In this document: positions 21,772 through 27,875 of the stretch, piece by piece | Numbering within the stretch: the stretch's first letter is position 1 | Layout: every line of letters begins with the position of its first letter | Assembly (NCBI GenBank): GCA_045540275.1 | Contig: JAZQGX010000114.1 | Coordinates: 1 to 27,875, forward strand | Source: RGIG8368 sp045540275 | GTDB taxonomy: Bacteria; Verrucomicrobiota; Kiritimatiellia; RFP12; UBA1067 | DNA: 27,875 nt | Reading direction: 5' to 3' | Made by a program: the position numbers and the translations under genes | The notes under the pieces: model-generated | What the model was told of the DNA's origin: nothing | What the model saw: only the letters and a program-made list of their open reading frames with translations | Database searches by the model: none

Positions 21772-22277
21772 AAAACATCATTCAGGAAATTAAAAACTGC
21801 GCATCAGTGCGCATCAACTGTTGCGCATGTGGCGCAGGAGAAAAGATTTATTTCGCTCCGGAAAGCCTTATCCGCAAGCTCGAGGAGGCGGTCGCAAAAA
21901 TTGAAACACCCATTCCAACTTGTAAGGATCCCTTACGAGTTGGAAATATAGCGGCAATACGCGAGGCGTTGGAGGCGGTCGTTAAGGTGGGGTATCCTCA
22001 CAACTTCCATCGTGAAGCGCCGCACATCAGATGGTATTGTAATGAAATGGCGAAGGCAATCAAGAAGTGCTTCGCCGCCCTCTCCGCTCCGGCAAGGAAT
22101 TGCGATAGGTTCGCGGACGAGTTGGATGCCCAAATTGAGTTTCTCAACGAGGTATGGCTAATCCCTGTTGATAAGTACACCATGCTTGAGAGGGACAAAT
22201 TTGAGAATTGGACAGAGGAAATGAAAAGCCGATACGCCAATTGGCTGCTTGCCGAAGCGAAAGGAGGTGCGAAATGA
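21768..22277 (+). CDS. phage protein of unknown function, CxC motif
   Basis: The ATG at 21768 overlaps the ParB-like stop by 4 bp. The 169 residues start with a cysteine cluster (RINCCACGAGEKIYF) that may bind zinc with help from later Cys residues. A mostly helical remainder follows (LIRKLEEAVAKIE, NIAAIREALEAVVK, EMAKAIKKCFAAL). A long internal inverted repeat lies at 21913-21945 and encodes part of PTCKDPLRVGN. No family is recognised. Tight coupling on both sides argues that it is expressed with the replication genes. Confidence 0.6.
   Translation: MKNIIQEIKNCASVRINCCACGAGEKIYFAPESLIRKLEEAVAKIETPIPTCKDPLRVGNIAAIREALEAVVKVGYPHNFHREAPHIRWYCNEMAKAIKKCFAALSAPARNCDRFADELDAQIEFLNEVWLIPVDKYTMLERDKFENWTEEMKSRYANWLLAEAKGGAK
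21913..21945. repeat. 33-bp near-perfect inverted repeat inside a gene
   Basis: TTCCAACTTGTAAGG and CCTTACGAGTTGGAA are 15-bp arms with a single mismatch (G-T in RNA) around ATC, centred at 21929. It is in the coding sequence of the 169-residue protein. Such a dyad could fold in mRNA or bind a dimeric protein. Confidence 0.75.
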
Positions 22278-22477
22278 AGATAGACGGGGGCTGGAAAACA
22301 TCGTGTCTCACTATCGAAACGATGACCGTTAAACAACTCGCGCAAATACCGCCTGTAATAAAGACCAGCTCTAAATATCATAGCAAAGTAGAGACAAAGA
22401 AAATCGTAGAAATCGAACCGCTCAACAATGAGTATGTCGCGGTGAAATTTTTAACTTGGAATGAAATGTCATGCTGA
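22274..22477 (+). CDS. small phage protein of unknown function
   Basis: The ATG at 22274 has an ideal AAGGAGGTGCGAA site and overlaps the preceding stop (ATGA). The 67 residues (IDGGWKTSCLTIETMTVKQL, VETKKIVEIEPLNNEYVAVKF) suggest a small alpha/beta protein. No motif is recognised. It is followed by a 29-bp gap and the Lar-like gene. Confidence 0.55.
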   Translation: MKIDGGWKTSCLTIETMTVKQLAQIPPVIKTSSKYHSKVETKKIVEIEPLNNEYVAVKFLTWNEMSC

Positions 22478-22506
22478 AAGCACAGATTAAAACAAGGAGA
22501 AACGAA

Positions 22507-22827
22507 ATGATTAACGGAGAGATGTTCAAGTCCGCAGAAGAGCGCGGCAGGGCGTTCAACGAGTACTGCAATAAGCAGCAATGTAGAGAGTGCGAATTGC
22601 GTAATTTTCATGGGCGGAAAGAAACAAATTGCGCTTTCCAATGGCTCGACCTTGAGTACGAGGAAGAGTTAAAGCCGTGTCCGTTCTGCGGAAACGAATC
22701 TGTGCGCGTATATAAACACGTTGGCATGGATGATTGGTATGTCTCATGTGCCGGGTGCGGCATAAGAACGGAAGGAAATACGAGCAAAGACATAGTAGTC
22801 GCCGCTTGGAACAGGAGGGTGAAATGA
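22507..22827 (+). CDS. Lar-like restriction alleviation protein (zinc ribbon)
   Basis: I take ATG 22507, with AAGGAGAAACGA before it, over ATG 22471. The 106-residue protein ends in the Lar family signature: LKPCPFCGNESVRV, WYVSCAGCGIRTEGNTSKD and VVAAWNRRV, four cysteines for one zinc. The N-terminal half has its own Cys pattern (CNKQQCRECELRNF). In Rac prophage, Lar lowers cleavage by type I restriction by modulating the host methylase; many Lar-like phage proteins are assigned to this role only by similarity. It is the first of several small Cys-rich genes with overlapping ends. Confidence 0.75.
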   Translation: MINGEMFKSAEERGRAFNEYCNKQQCRECELRNFHGRKETNCAFQWLDLEYEEELKPCPFCGNESVRVYKHVGMDDWYVSCAGCGIRTEGNTSKDIVVAAWNRRVK

Positions 22828-23003
22828 GTATGTATGATGATTACGAACCCGAGCCGCCAAGGGAGTTTTCCTCATGTCCAGAGTGTTTCGGGGAGTTGCT
22901 TCCGCGTGAGGGTAGATACGGATTGTTCTATGGGTGCAAGAATTACCCTCGATGTAAATTTACTTGTTCGGAAGACGAGTATGTAGAAAGGAGTAAAGAA
23001 TGA
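22824..23003 (+). CDS. stand-alone topoisomerase-type zinc finger protein
   Basis: The ATG at 22824 overlaps the Lar-like stop (ATGA) and follows GGAGGGTGAA. The 59 residues hold SSCPECFGELLPREGRYGLF and YGCKNYPRCKFTCSED, the C4 zinc finger normally found as repeats at the C-terminus of topoisomerase I. There it stands alone, as also seen in small phage and plasmid proteins. Known partner domains bind single-stranded DNA or RNA polymerase. A DNA-binding or decoy role is inference. Confidence 0.7.
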   Translation: MSMYDDYEPEPPREFSSCPECFGELLPREGRYGLFYGCKNYPRCKFTCSEDEYVERSKE

Positions 23004-23302
23004 GTAGTAAAGCAAGAGAGGCGTTGAGTGATGCTTGTTATGCAATGTTCAACTTCCTCAAAGCACAAAGTGGCGGTTGTGAGGAAATGGCAAAAGCACT
23101 TGATAAAGCCAAGTCCGCTCTAGCCGAGCCGCTCCGAAATTGCGACATCGGGACGGCAGAAGAGCAGTATGAAAGGTTTAAGCGCCTTTGCTACCGATTC
23201 ACGCGCTGTGAAAACTGCCCAATATGGAGAGGTAGTAGATGGGTAGTTGGATCTAAATGTTATGCGTACTGGGCGCAGATGCCGTACGAGGAGGTGAAGT
23301 GA
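23000..23302 (+). CDS. small cysteine-containing phage protein
   Basis: It overlaps the previous stop (ATGA), with AAAGGAGTAAAGA upstream. The 100 residues have a helical N-terminal half (REALSDACYAMFNFLKAQ, EEMAKALDKAKSALAEPL). The C-terminal half reads FKRLCYRFTRCENCPIWRGS and GSKCYAYWAQM, whose four cysteines could bind zinc. Its stop overlaps the next start (TGATG). No family is recognised. Confidence 0.6.
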   Translation: MSSKAREALSDACYAMFNFLKAQSGGCEEMAKALDKAKSALAEPLRNCDIGTAEEQYERFKRLCYRFTRCENCPIWRGSRWVVGSKCYAYWAQMPYEEVK

Positions 23303-23535
23303 TGCAAATTAACCGATGTCCGAAATGCGGACGAGAGCCGAGCATCGCCAGGATAATCAATGGCAACTATGAGTTGGCGGGATTTGGAATCGAGTGCTAC
23401 GACTGCAGCTTACATACTGGGTGCATACCTCACTATTTAGATGCCGTTGCGCGGTGGAACGAAATGGCGAAAGGGAGCGAAAACGAAAAGCATGATGAGC
23501 GCAACCCCCAAAAAATTAAAGCCAACATGCTTTAG
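23302..23535 (+). CDS. second Lar-like zinc-ribbon protein
   Basis: The ATG at 23302 overlaps the preceding TGA and follows GAGGAGGTGAAG. The 77 residues carry NRCPKCGREPSIARI, IECYDCSLHTGCIPH and AVARWNEMAKG. These have the Lar/zinc-ribbon layout of two CxxC pairs followed by the A..xWN helix. It is shorter than the copy at 22507-22827 and only distantly similar. It ends with TAG. Confidence 0.65.
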   Translation: MQINRCPKCGREPSIARIINGNYELAGFGIECYDCSLHTGCIPHYLDAVARWNEMAKGSENEKHDERNPQKIKANML

Positions 23536-23653
23536 CTGCGCCCTTTACGAGCGCCGCTGCCGCGACAAACTGGGGTTGTGGTGGCAGCAGCGCGGGTATG
23601 GGATATGCATGTATTACGCGGTGCGCAAAGCACCGACAAGGAGTAAAAAATGA
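23492..23653 (+). CDS. small cysteine-rich protein
   Basis: The stop overlaps the helicase start (ATGA at 23650). The start is uncertain: tandem ATGs at 23492 and 23495 are closest to a weak AAGGGAGCG, and an upstream ATG at 23441 would overlap the Lar-like gene fully. From 23492 it has 53 residues with CFSCALYERRCRDK and YGICMYYAV, a possible Cys4 zinc site, plus a basic tail (RKAPTRSKK). No family is recognised. Confidence 0.45.
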   Translation: MMSATPKKLKPTCFSCALYERRCRDKLGLWWQQRGYGICMYYAVRKAPTRSKK

Positions 23654-25290
23654 AACTACGAGATTATCAAGAAGCGGCTGCGGATGGCGTTTTTCGCGCG
23701 TGGGACGAGAATACATCCGCGCTCGCCGTACTGCCCACGGGGCTGGGCAAAACGGTATTATTTGCGGAGATCATCAGGCGGATGCACGAGCGCGGATGCC
23801 GTGCAATGGTGCTTGCACATCGCGAGGAGCTCATCACACAAGCAGCCGATAAAATCAAGCGCGTGACTGGGCTCGATGCACAAATCGAGATGGGCGACTA
23901 TCATGTACAATCATGGTGGGGCGAGATGCCGCCGGTGGTAGTATCCACCGTACAAACGCAATGCGCTGGCGGTGATGGTGCCGGGCGCATGAGTAAATTT
24001 GATCCGCAAGAATTTGGGTTGGTGGTGATTGATGAAGCGCACCATGCAACATCGAGCACCTATCGCCGTTGCCTCGATTGGTATTGCCAAAATCCCAACT
24101 GCAAAATACTCGGTGTAACTGCCACGCCCGACCGCGCGGACGAGGCAGCTCTCGGGCAAATATTTGATGCGGTTGCGTACGAGTATCAGGTTTTGGATGC
24201 AATCAATAATGGCTGGCTCGTGCCGATTGAGCAACAGATGGTTACAGTCGGCACTCTCGATTTTTCGCAATGTCGTACAACGGCGGGAGACCTCAATCAA
24301 GGGGATTTGGCGGAAGTGATAGAATGCGAGCGCAACCTTCAAGGGATTGCCGCGCCCACCGTGGAGATTTGCGGCGACAAACGCGCGATCGTGTTTGCCG
24401 CAACAGTTGAGCAAGCGGAACGGCTGGCGGAAATCCTGAATCGCTACCGCCCCGATAAAGCGGCGTGGCTCTGCGGCAAAACCGATAAGGAGGAGCGGCG
24501 CAGAATGCTTGCTGATTTTAAGGCGGGCAAACTGCAGTACATAGTAAATGTCGGCGTACTCACAGAGGGCTTTGATGATTCGGGCGTTGAGGTAGTGGTA
24601 ATGGCTCGCCCCACAAAATCACGCAGCCTTTACGCGCAGATGGCGGGGCGTGGCACTCGCCCGCATGATACGGTTGCAGGATTGCTCGGAGATCTACCAA
24701 CCGCCGCGGAACGATGCCGGATGATACGCGAGTCGGTTAAGCCCTCTTGCCTGATTGTGGATTTCTGCGGTAATTCCGGGCGGCATAAGCTCTGCTGCAC
24801 TGCGGACATTTTGGGCGGCAAGCTTGATGATGATGTTATTGAGGAGGTAGCGCGGCGGGTGCGCGAAAAGAGCGGGCCGGTTGATATGTCCGAAGAGCTC
24901 GCACGAGTCAGGGCGGAAGTTGAGGCGCGCAAAAAACGCGAGGCGGCGACACGCGCGGCATTGCAAGCAAGAGCGAAATTTTTGGTAACTAGGATAGATC
25001 CATTTAGCGCGTGGGATATTACGCCCGTGCAAGAGCGCGGATGGGATCGCGGAAAAAGATTTTCGCCGCGGCAATCGCAGGTGCTGCTGGAGCGGATTGG
25101 TGTTGATCCACAAAAAATACCGTATGGGCAAGGCAAGCAATTGCTTGATGAGTATTTCCGGCGCATTCAGGGCGGATACGCGAGTCTCAAGCAATCGCAG
25201 CTCCTCCGCAAGCATGGTTTTACGATGCCTCTACGGCACGAGCAAGCGGGGCGGATGATTGGGCGTATGCGCGAAAGGCAGGGCTGGTGA
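23650..25290 (+). CDS. superfamily II DEAD/DEAH-box helicase
   Basis: The 546-residue protein starts behind AAGGAGTAAAAA. Helicase motifs appear in order: RDYQEAA (Q-like), LPTGLGKT (28-35, Walker A), VIDEAHHA (127-134, motif II), GVTATPDR (155-162, motif III region), VGVLTEGFDD (301-310, motif V) and QMAGRGTRP (330-338, motif VI). Layout is that of the RadD/SSL2-like helicases often found in phages. The last ~170 residues hold a charged helix (EELARVRAEVEARKKREAA) and a tail with repeated QSQLL-type segments. It probably unwinds DNA in phage replication or recombination, next to the primase and methyltransferase-like genes. All essential ATPase residues are present. Confidence 0.9.
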   Translation: MKLRDYQEAAADGVFRAWDENTSALAVLPTGLGKTVLFAEIIRRMHERGCRAMVLAHREELITQAADKIKRVTGLDAQIEMGDYHVQSWWGEMPPVVVSTVQTQCAGGDGAGRMSKFDPQEFGLVVIDEAHHATSSTYRRCLDWYCQNPNCKILGVTATPDRADEAALGQIFDAVAYEYQVLDAINNGWLVPIEQQMVTVGTLDFSQCRTTAGDLNQGDLAEVIECERNLQGIAAPTVEICGDKRAIVFAATVEQAERLAEILNRYRPDKAAWLCGKTDKEERRRMLADFKAGKLQYIVNVGVLTEGFDDSGVEVVVMARPTKSRSLYAQMAGRGTRPHDTVAGLLGDLPTAAERCRMIRESVKPSCLIVDFCGNSGRHKLCCTADILGGKLDDDVIEEVARRVREKSGPVDMSEELARVRAEVEARKKREAATRAALQARAKFLVTRIDPFSAWDITPVQERGWDRGKRFSPRQSQVLLERIGVDPQKIPYGQGKQLLDEYFRRIQGGYASLKQSQLLRKHGFTMPLRHEQAGRMIGRMRERQGW

Positions 25291-25291
25291 T

Positions 25292-26068
25292 ATGGGCATA
25301 AGGCAGCAGACATTTCTCGACTACGAGGGATTTTTGGAAAAGTTTGAGCCAAAAAAAACTACGGATGATTGCTACACGCCGGCGAACATTTATGAAGCCG
25401 TGCGCGATTGGGCGGTTCGCGAATACGGATTGCACGGGCGCGAGATCGTACGACCGTTCTGGGCGGGCGGGAACTACGAGACGTTCGACTACCCTGCCGG
25501 ATGCGTGGTAATCGATAATCCGCCATTTTCGATTTTGTCGAAGATTGTAAAGTTCTACTACCGTAATCGCGTGGACTATTTTCTCTTCTCCCCGTACCTC
25601 ACGAATTTTGGAATCGGCGCGGGCAGGGACGGAGTGAACCACATAATCGTGCCTTGTACGGTAACTTACAAAAACGGTGCGAAAGTAGATACGTGCTTCG
25701 TCACGAACCTCGGCGATGATTTCATCCGCACCGCGCCAGACCTGATGGATGCAATACAGGCGGCAGAGGATGCGAACGGGGCGACGAGGGGCACGCCTCT
25801 GCCGAAATACGAATATCCCGATGCAGTAATTACATCCGCAAGGATTGGTTGGTTGTGCAAACACCACCAGCCGTACAGAGTCAAGCGGGAGGATTGTGCA
25901 TTTATCCGCAAGCTTGATAATCAAGGCGGCAAAGCTATTTTTGGTGCTGGATATCTGCTGTCCCAACGAGCGGCGGCGGAACGAGCGGCGGCGGAACGAG
26001 CGGCGGCAATCAAATGGCAGCTCTCGCCGCGAGAAATTGAGATTCAGAAAATGCTGGGGGGGCGCTGA
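25292..26068 (+). CDS. phage adenine DNA methyltransferase-like protein
   Basis: Start at ATG 25292, one base after the helicase stop. The 258 residues begin QQTFLDYEGFLEKFEPKKTT, followed by DDCYTPANIYEAV, the motif X region of amino-methyltransferases. The catalytic motif IV is clear (VVIDNPPFSIL). The SAM-binding motif I, usually FxGxG, is present only in altered form as RPFWAGGNYETF, about 20 residues before motif IV. It is therefore uncertain whether it methylates; similar phage proteins are labelled N6-adenine methyltransferase by homology. A 15-bp repeat near the end adds an ERAAA-type helix. It ends overlapping the primase start (TGATG). Self-methylation against host restriction would suit the nearby Lar-like genes. 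Confidence 0.72.
   Translation: MGIRQQTFLDYEGFLEKFEPKKTTDDCYTPANIYEAVRDWAVREYGLHGREIVRPFWAGGNYETFDYPAGCVVIDNPPFSILSKIVKFYYRNRVDYFLFSPYLTNFGIGAGRDGVNHIIVPCTVTYKNGAKVDTCFVTNLGDDFIRTAPDLMDAIQAAEDANGATRGTPLPKYEYPDAVITSARIGWLCKHHQPYRVKREDCAFIRKLDNQGGKAIFGAGYLLSQRAAAERAAAERAAAIKWQLSPREIEIQKMLGGR
25965..26007 (+). repeat. 15-bp tandem repeat in the methyltransferase-like gene
   Basis: aacgagcggcggcgg is present at 25965-25979 and 25980-25994, with a third partial copy to 26007. It encodes RAAAE units, likely a helical, length-variable tail. Confidence 0.85.
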
Positions 26069-26961
26069 TGGCAACATGGCACAATGTTTCCAAAAAGGAA
26101 CCATGCCCAATCTGCCAAAAGCCGGATTGGTGTACGCTTTCAAACGATGGCATGATGTGCGTTTGCAAACGCGTACCCTCGCCACATCCCGCCAAATCGG
26201 GGCAAGGATGGATTCATGTGCTCGTCGAGCGACCGAGGCGAGCATTTATACCCCATGCACCGCGGAGGCCACAGGGGCGATTTTTCGACGCCTCTGCGGT
26301 GATGCGTGGATATTGGGCAGAGTTCGCCTCGCCCGTACCCAATCAGCCTCACGCAACCAATCTCACCCTGCTCGCCGAGGATTTGTTTTTGCCCGCTAAT
26401 CAGGTAGCGAGGATACGCCCCGGCGTATCAGGCCATCATAATGCATGGGCGTTTCCGATGTGCGATTGCAATGGCATGTGCATAGGCATCCGTTTGCGCG
26501 AGTTTGGCGGCAGCAAAAAATGGTCTGTCGCCGGCTCGCGTGATGGCCTCTTTTTTGATCCCGAGTTGCAACCGCGAGAGGCAATCTACAACGGTCTCAA
26601 AGGGCGCGAAATCGTGATTGTTGAAGGCGCAACGGATGTAATTGCTGGCTACACTCTCGGTCTTCCGGCAGTTGGTCGGGCAAGTTGCAACACGGGTGCG
26701 GAGCACCTGCGCCGACTCTGCGACCGGCTACGAGTCAATCGAGTTACAATAATTTCGGATAATGATAATTACAAGGGGCGACCGGATGGCACTCCGTGGC
26801 GGCCAGGCATTGAGGGGGCGCAACGATTAGCGCAGCAGCTCGGACGCACCTACCGCATCATCACGCCAGCACAAAAAGATTTACGCGACTGGTGCGTAGC
26901 AGGGCTCACAGCCGAAACATTTTGGATGGTTGCCAATCTGCAACCGTGGAGGATTAAATAA
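26068..26961 (+). CDS. Toprim DNA primase with N-terminal zinc ribbon
   Basis: The 297-residue protein starts at an ATG overlapping the previous stop. The N-terminus holds a zinc site: CPICQKPDWC, then MMCVCKR (Cys13, 16, 22, 31/33). It matches the template-recognising ribbon of DnaG-like primases. After a linker, the Toprim domain has IVIVEGATDV (EGATD 186-190, catalytic Glu) and IISDNDNYKG (DND 231-233, metal-binding). No helicase core follows, so it depends on another helicase, perhaps the one at 23650-25290. It makes RNA primers for phage DNA replication (family knowledge). A replication-organizer-like gene and an origin-like site lie just downstream. Confidence 0.85.
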   Translation: MATWHNVSKKEPCPICQKPDWCTLSNDGMMCVCKRVPSPHPAKSGQGWIHVLVERPRRAFIPHAPRRPQGRFFDASAVMRGYWAEFASPVPNQPHATNLTLLAEDLFLPANQVARIRPGVSGHHNAWAFPMCDCNGMCIGIRLREFGGSKKWSVAGSRDGLFFDPELQPREAIYNGLKGREIVIVEGATDVIAGYTLGLPAVGRASCNTGAEHLRRLCDRLRVNRVTIISDNDNYKGRPDGTPWRPGIEGAQRLAQQLGRTYRIITPAQKDLRDWCVAGLTAETFWMVANLQPWRIK

Positions 26962-27344
26962 TGGCACGATGGATTAAGGTGGCGGTTGACACTCCATACA
27001 AAGCCGCTATACGCAACGCGGCTAAAGACTGCGGATGCTCGCGGGGTGATGCGTTCCTCGCATTTTTCGAGCTATACAGTTGGCTCGATGAGCAAACCGC
27101 TGACGGCAAGCTAATAACGGATCGCGCAGAGCTCGATCGCTGGGCTGGCATTCGGGGATTCACCGCTTCGCTTGAGCGCTCGGGCTGGCTATCGTTTAGC
27201 GGCGATGAGTGCACCATCACCAACTGGGATGAGCATAATGGACAAAACGCCAAGCGCAGGGCGCTGGACGCAAAGCGGAAAAATGCAGTCCGCGAAGCGA
27301 TGCGGAAGCAACACATGCCTCTCAGGCCGTGCCCAAAATTTTAG
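26961..27344 (+). CDS. replication-organizer N-terminal-like protein
   Basis: The start overlaps the primase stop (TAATGG). The 127 residues contain a winged-helix-like domain: ARWIKVAVDTPYKAAIRNAA, DAFLAFFELYSWLDEQTADG, ELDRWAGIRGFTASLERSGW and the end segment ITNWDEHNGQNAKRRALDAK. This layout is common in phage replication initiators or organizers that bind near the origin. The protein is shorter than two-domain initiators and ends at TAG within the basic tail. In frame beyond the TAG are 23 more codons (GESGCPHFKRTNV and on). They overlap the origin-like palindromes and probably are not coding. A role in replication start is inferred from family resemblance and position. Confidence 0.6.
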   Translation: MARWIKVAVDTPYKAAIRNAAKDCGCSRGDAFLAFFELYSWLDEQTADGKLITDRAELDRWAGIRGFTASLERSGWLSFSGDECTITNWDEHNGQNAKRRALDAKRKNAVREAMRKQHMPLRPCPKF

Positions 27345-27351
27345 GGAGAAA

Positions 27352-27416
27352 GCGGATGTCCGCATTTTAAGCGGACAAATGTCCGCATTGAAAGCGGACG
27401 AGATAAGATAAGATAA
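27352..27416. other. origin-like cluster of GCGGAC palindromes and GATAA repeats
   Basis: Two palindromes, GCGGATGTCCGC (27352-27363) and GCGGACAAATGTCCGC (27371-27386), and a third half-site GCGGAC (27394-27399) are spaced by about 20 bp. They share the word aagcgga. Next come three GATAA units (27402-27416) and an AT-rich stretch to about 27475 with TTAGTACTAA (27453-27462 by eye). This sits in a 183-bp gap right after a replication-organizer-like gene, as phage origins often do. Origin function is inference. The end of the gap (27481-27510) is an alternating GC/GT run. Confidence 0.5.
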
Positions 27417-27527
27417 GAACTAGTATTAATAAACCGATAGGTAATAAATTTAAGTTAGTACTAACATAGGGCTTAATCATACGCGTGCGTGCGTGTGCTT
27501 GCGCGCGCGAGAAAGGAGAAACAAAAA

Positions 27528-27875
27528 ATGCGATGGACACAGAAACAGTTGGACGAGTACCTTGCCAAGCAAAAGGCAAGAACGGCCAAAACCTCGGAGG
27601 CGGGTCACTCTTTGGTAGAGCGACCGTACGATGGGGCTACCCTACCATGCCCGTCCGCGGGATGGGGTGGGAAACAAACCAAAACCGAGATGCAGTATAA
27701 TCGAGAGATACTCGGCGGCAAAGGTCGGTTTGAGGCGGTGACGCTCGTGCTCCCCGGTGGCGGTCGGTATACGCCCGATTTTATGACCGCTGACGGCGGC
27801 GTGGTGACCTTTCACGAGGTCAAGGGGTCTTATCGCCTTGGCTCACGAGGGCGAGCACTGACGGCTTTTCAGGAG
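27528..27875 (+). CDS. PD-(D/E)XK-like phage nuclease (DUF1064-like), cut by window end
   Basis: The ATG at 27528 follows AAAGGAGAAACAAAAA, and the frame stays open for 116 codons to the edge. After a helical start (RWTQKQLDEYLAKQKARTAK) and a linker, the core reads RYTPDFMTADGGVVTFHEVKG. Asp in PDF and Glu-x-Lys in HEVKG are the metal-binding residues of PD-(D/E)XK enzymes. Then RLGSRGRALTAFQE follows. This pattern is that of DUF1064 and related phage endonucleases, thought to resolve or process replication intermediates. The C-terminus is unseen. Confidence 0.7.
   Translation, partial: MRWTQKQLDEYLAKQKARTAKTSEAGHSLVERPYDGATLPCPSAGWGGKQTKTEMQYNREILGGKGRFEAVTLVLPGGGRYTPDFMTADGGVVTFHEVKGSYRLGSRGRALTAFQE

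Larger units (their letters stand above)
14590..27875. mobile_element. prophage (left part), integrated at tRNA-Pro
   Basis: From the tRNA remnant to the window end, gene content changes to short, tightly packed plus-strand genes with stop-start overlaps. It carries a typical phage recombination and replication set (Cas4-like nuclease, Sak4-like ATPase, ParB-like protein, Lar-like proteins, helicase, methyltransferase-like protein, Toprim primase, replication organizer). Gene order and a consensus early promoter support a temperate tailed phage. Integrase, repressor, packaging and structural genes are not in this window, so completeness and activity cannot be judged. Confidence 0.85.

Noticed and set aside
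25220..26245. A 341-codon minus-strand open frame across the methyltransferase and primase genes
   Set aside because: It is antisense to two genes with clear family motifs, and its own translation shows no domain.
27345..27416. Read-through of the TAG ending the replication-organizer-like gene
   Set aside because: The following 23 in-frame codons coincide with the palindromes, and TAG ends at least two other phage genes (17493, 23535), so it works as an ordinary stop here.

Overview
The window joins two different kinds of DNA. Positions 1 to about 14,545 look like chromosome of an uncultured PVC-group bacterium. Kiritimatiellota, Lentisphaerota or Verrucomicrobiota fit best, because of a DUF6259-type secreted glycosidase, a giant protein with DxDxDG calcium-binding (thrombospondin type 3) repeats, and Sec-exported unknowns ending in a KKRK..WPF tail. 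This placement is inference; no rRNA or other marker gene is present. Positions from about 14,590 to the window end look like the left part of a prophage. It is entered through a 45-bp copy of the 3' half of tRNA-Pro(GGG) at 14545-14589 and continues past the right edge.

Chromosomal part, all on the minus strand after a partial plus-strand gene at 3-113. An HTH regulator (13966-14244) heads a run that continues into a two-part giant surface protein (13319-13954 plus 7440-13298). That protein carries two membrane segments, TSP3 repeats, three NIDO-like beta modules and a C-terminal serine-hydrolase-like domain. It overlaps by 4 bp a small exported protein (6418-7443). Downstream lie a second intact small protein (4995-6032), two fragments of small genes and an orphan C-terminus of a second giant gene, linked by a 190-bp repeat. 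This looks like a decayed tandem array of giant/small gene pairs. Further along are an SppA peptidase, a DUF6259 glycosidase gene cut by an in-frame TAG, and a secreted unknown. Several genes here are damaged: a 5-bp GATTC duplication splits the giant gene, an amber codon interrupts the glycosidase, and the regulator seems to have lost its ATG.

Prophage part. A membrane-anchored DnaQ-like exonuclease (14748-16070, minus) is divergent from a strong early promoter (16179-16208) that has the operator-like word GGGTGAAACCACC between its -35 and -10 boxes. The same word recurs twice among the first three small genes, which resemble ribbon-helix-helix DNA-binding proteins. Next come a HTH/excisionase-like protein and two tiny membrane proteins. 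A recombination module follows: Cas4/RecB-like nuclease, Sak4-like ATPase and a putative ssDNA-binding protein. After a terminator at 20783-20817 come a ParB-like protein and a dense run of overlapping small genes, mostly cysteine-rich zinc-ribbon proteins (two Lar-like, one topoisomerase-zinc-finger-like). Then come a superfamily II helicase, an adenine-methyltransferase-like protein, a Toprim primase, a replication-organizer-like protein, an origin-like patch of GCGGAC palindromes and GATAA repeats, and a PD-(D/E)XK nuclease cut by the window end. No integrase, CI-like repressor, packaging or structural gene is in view.
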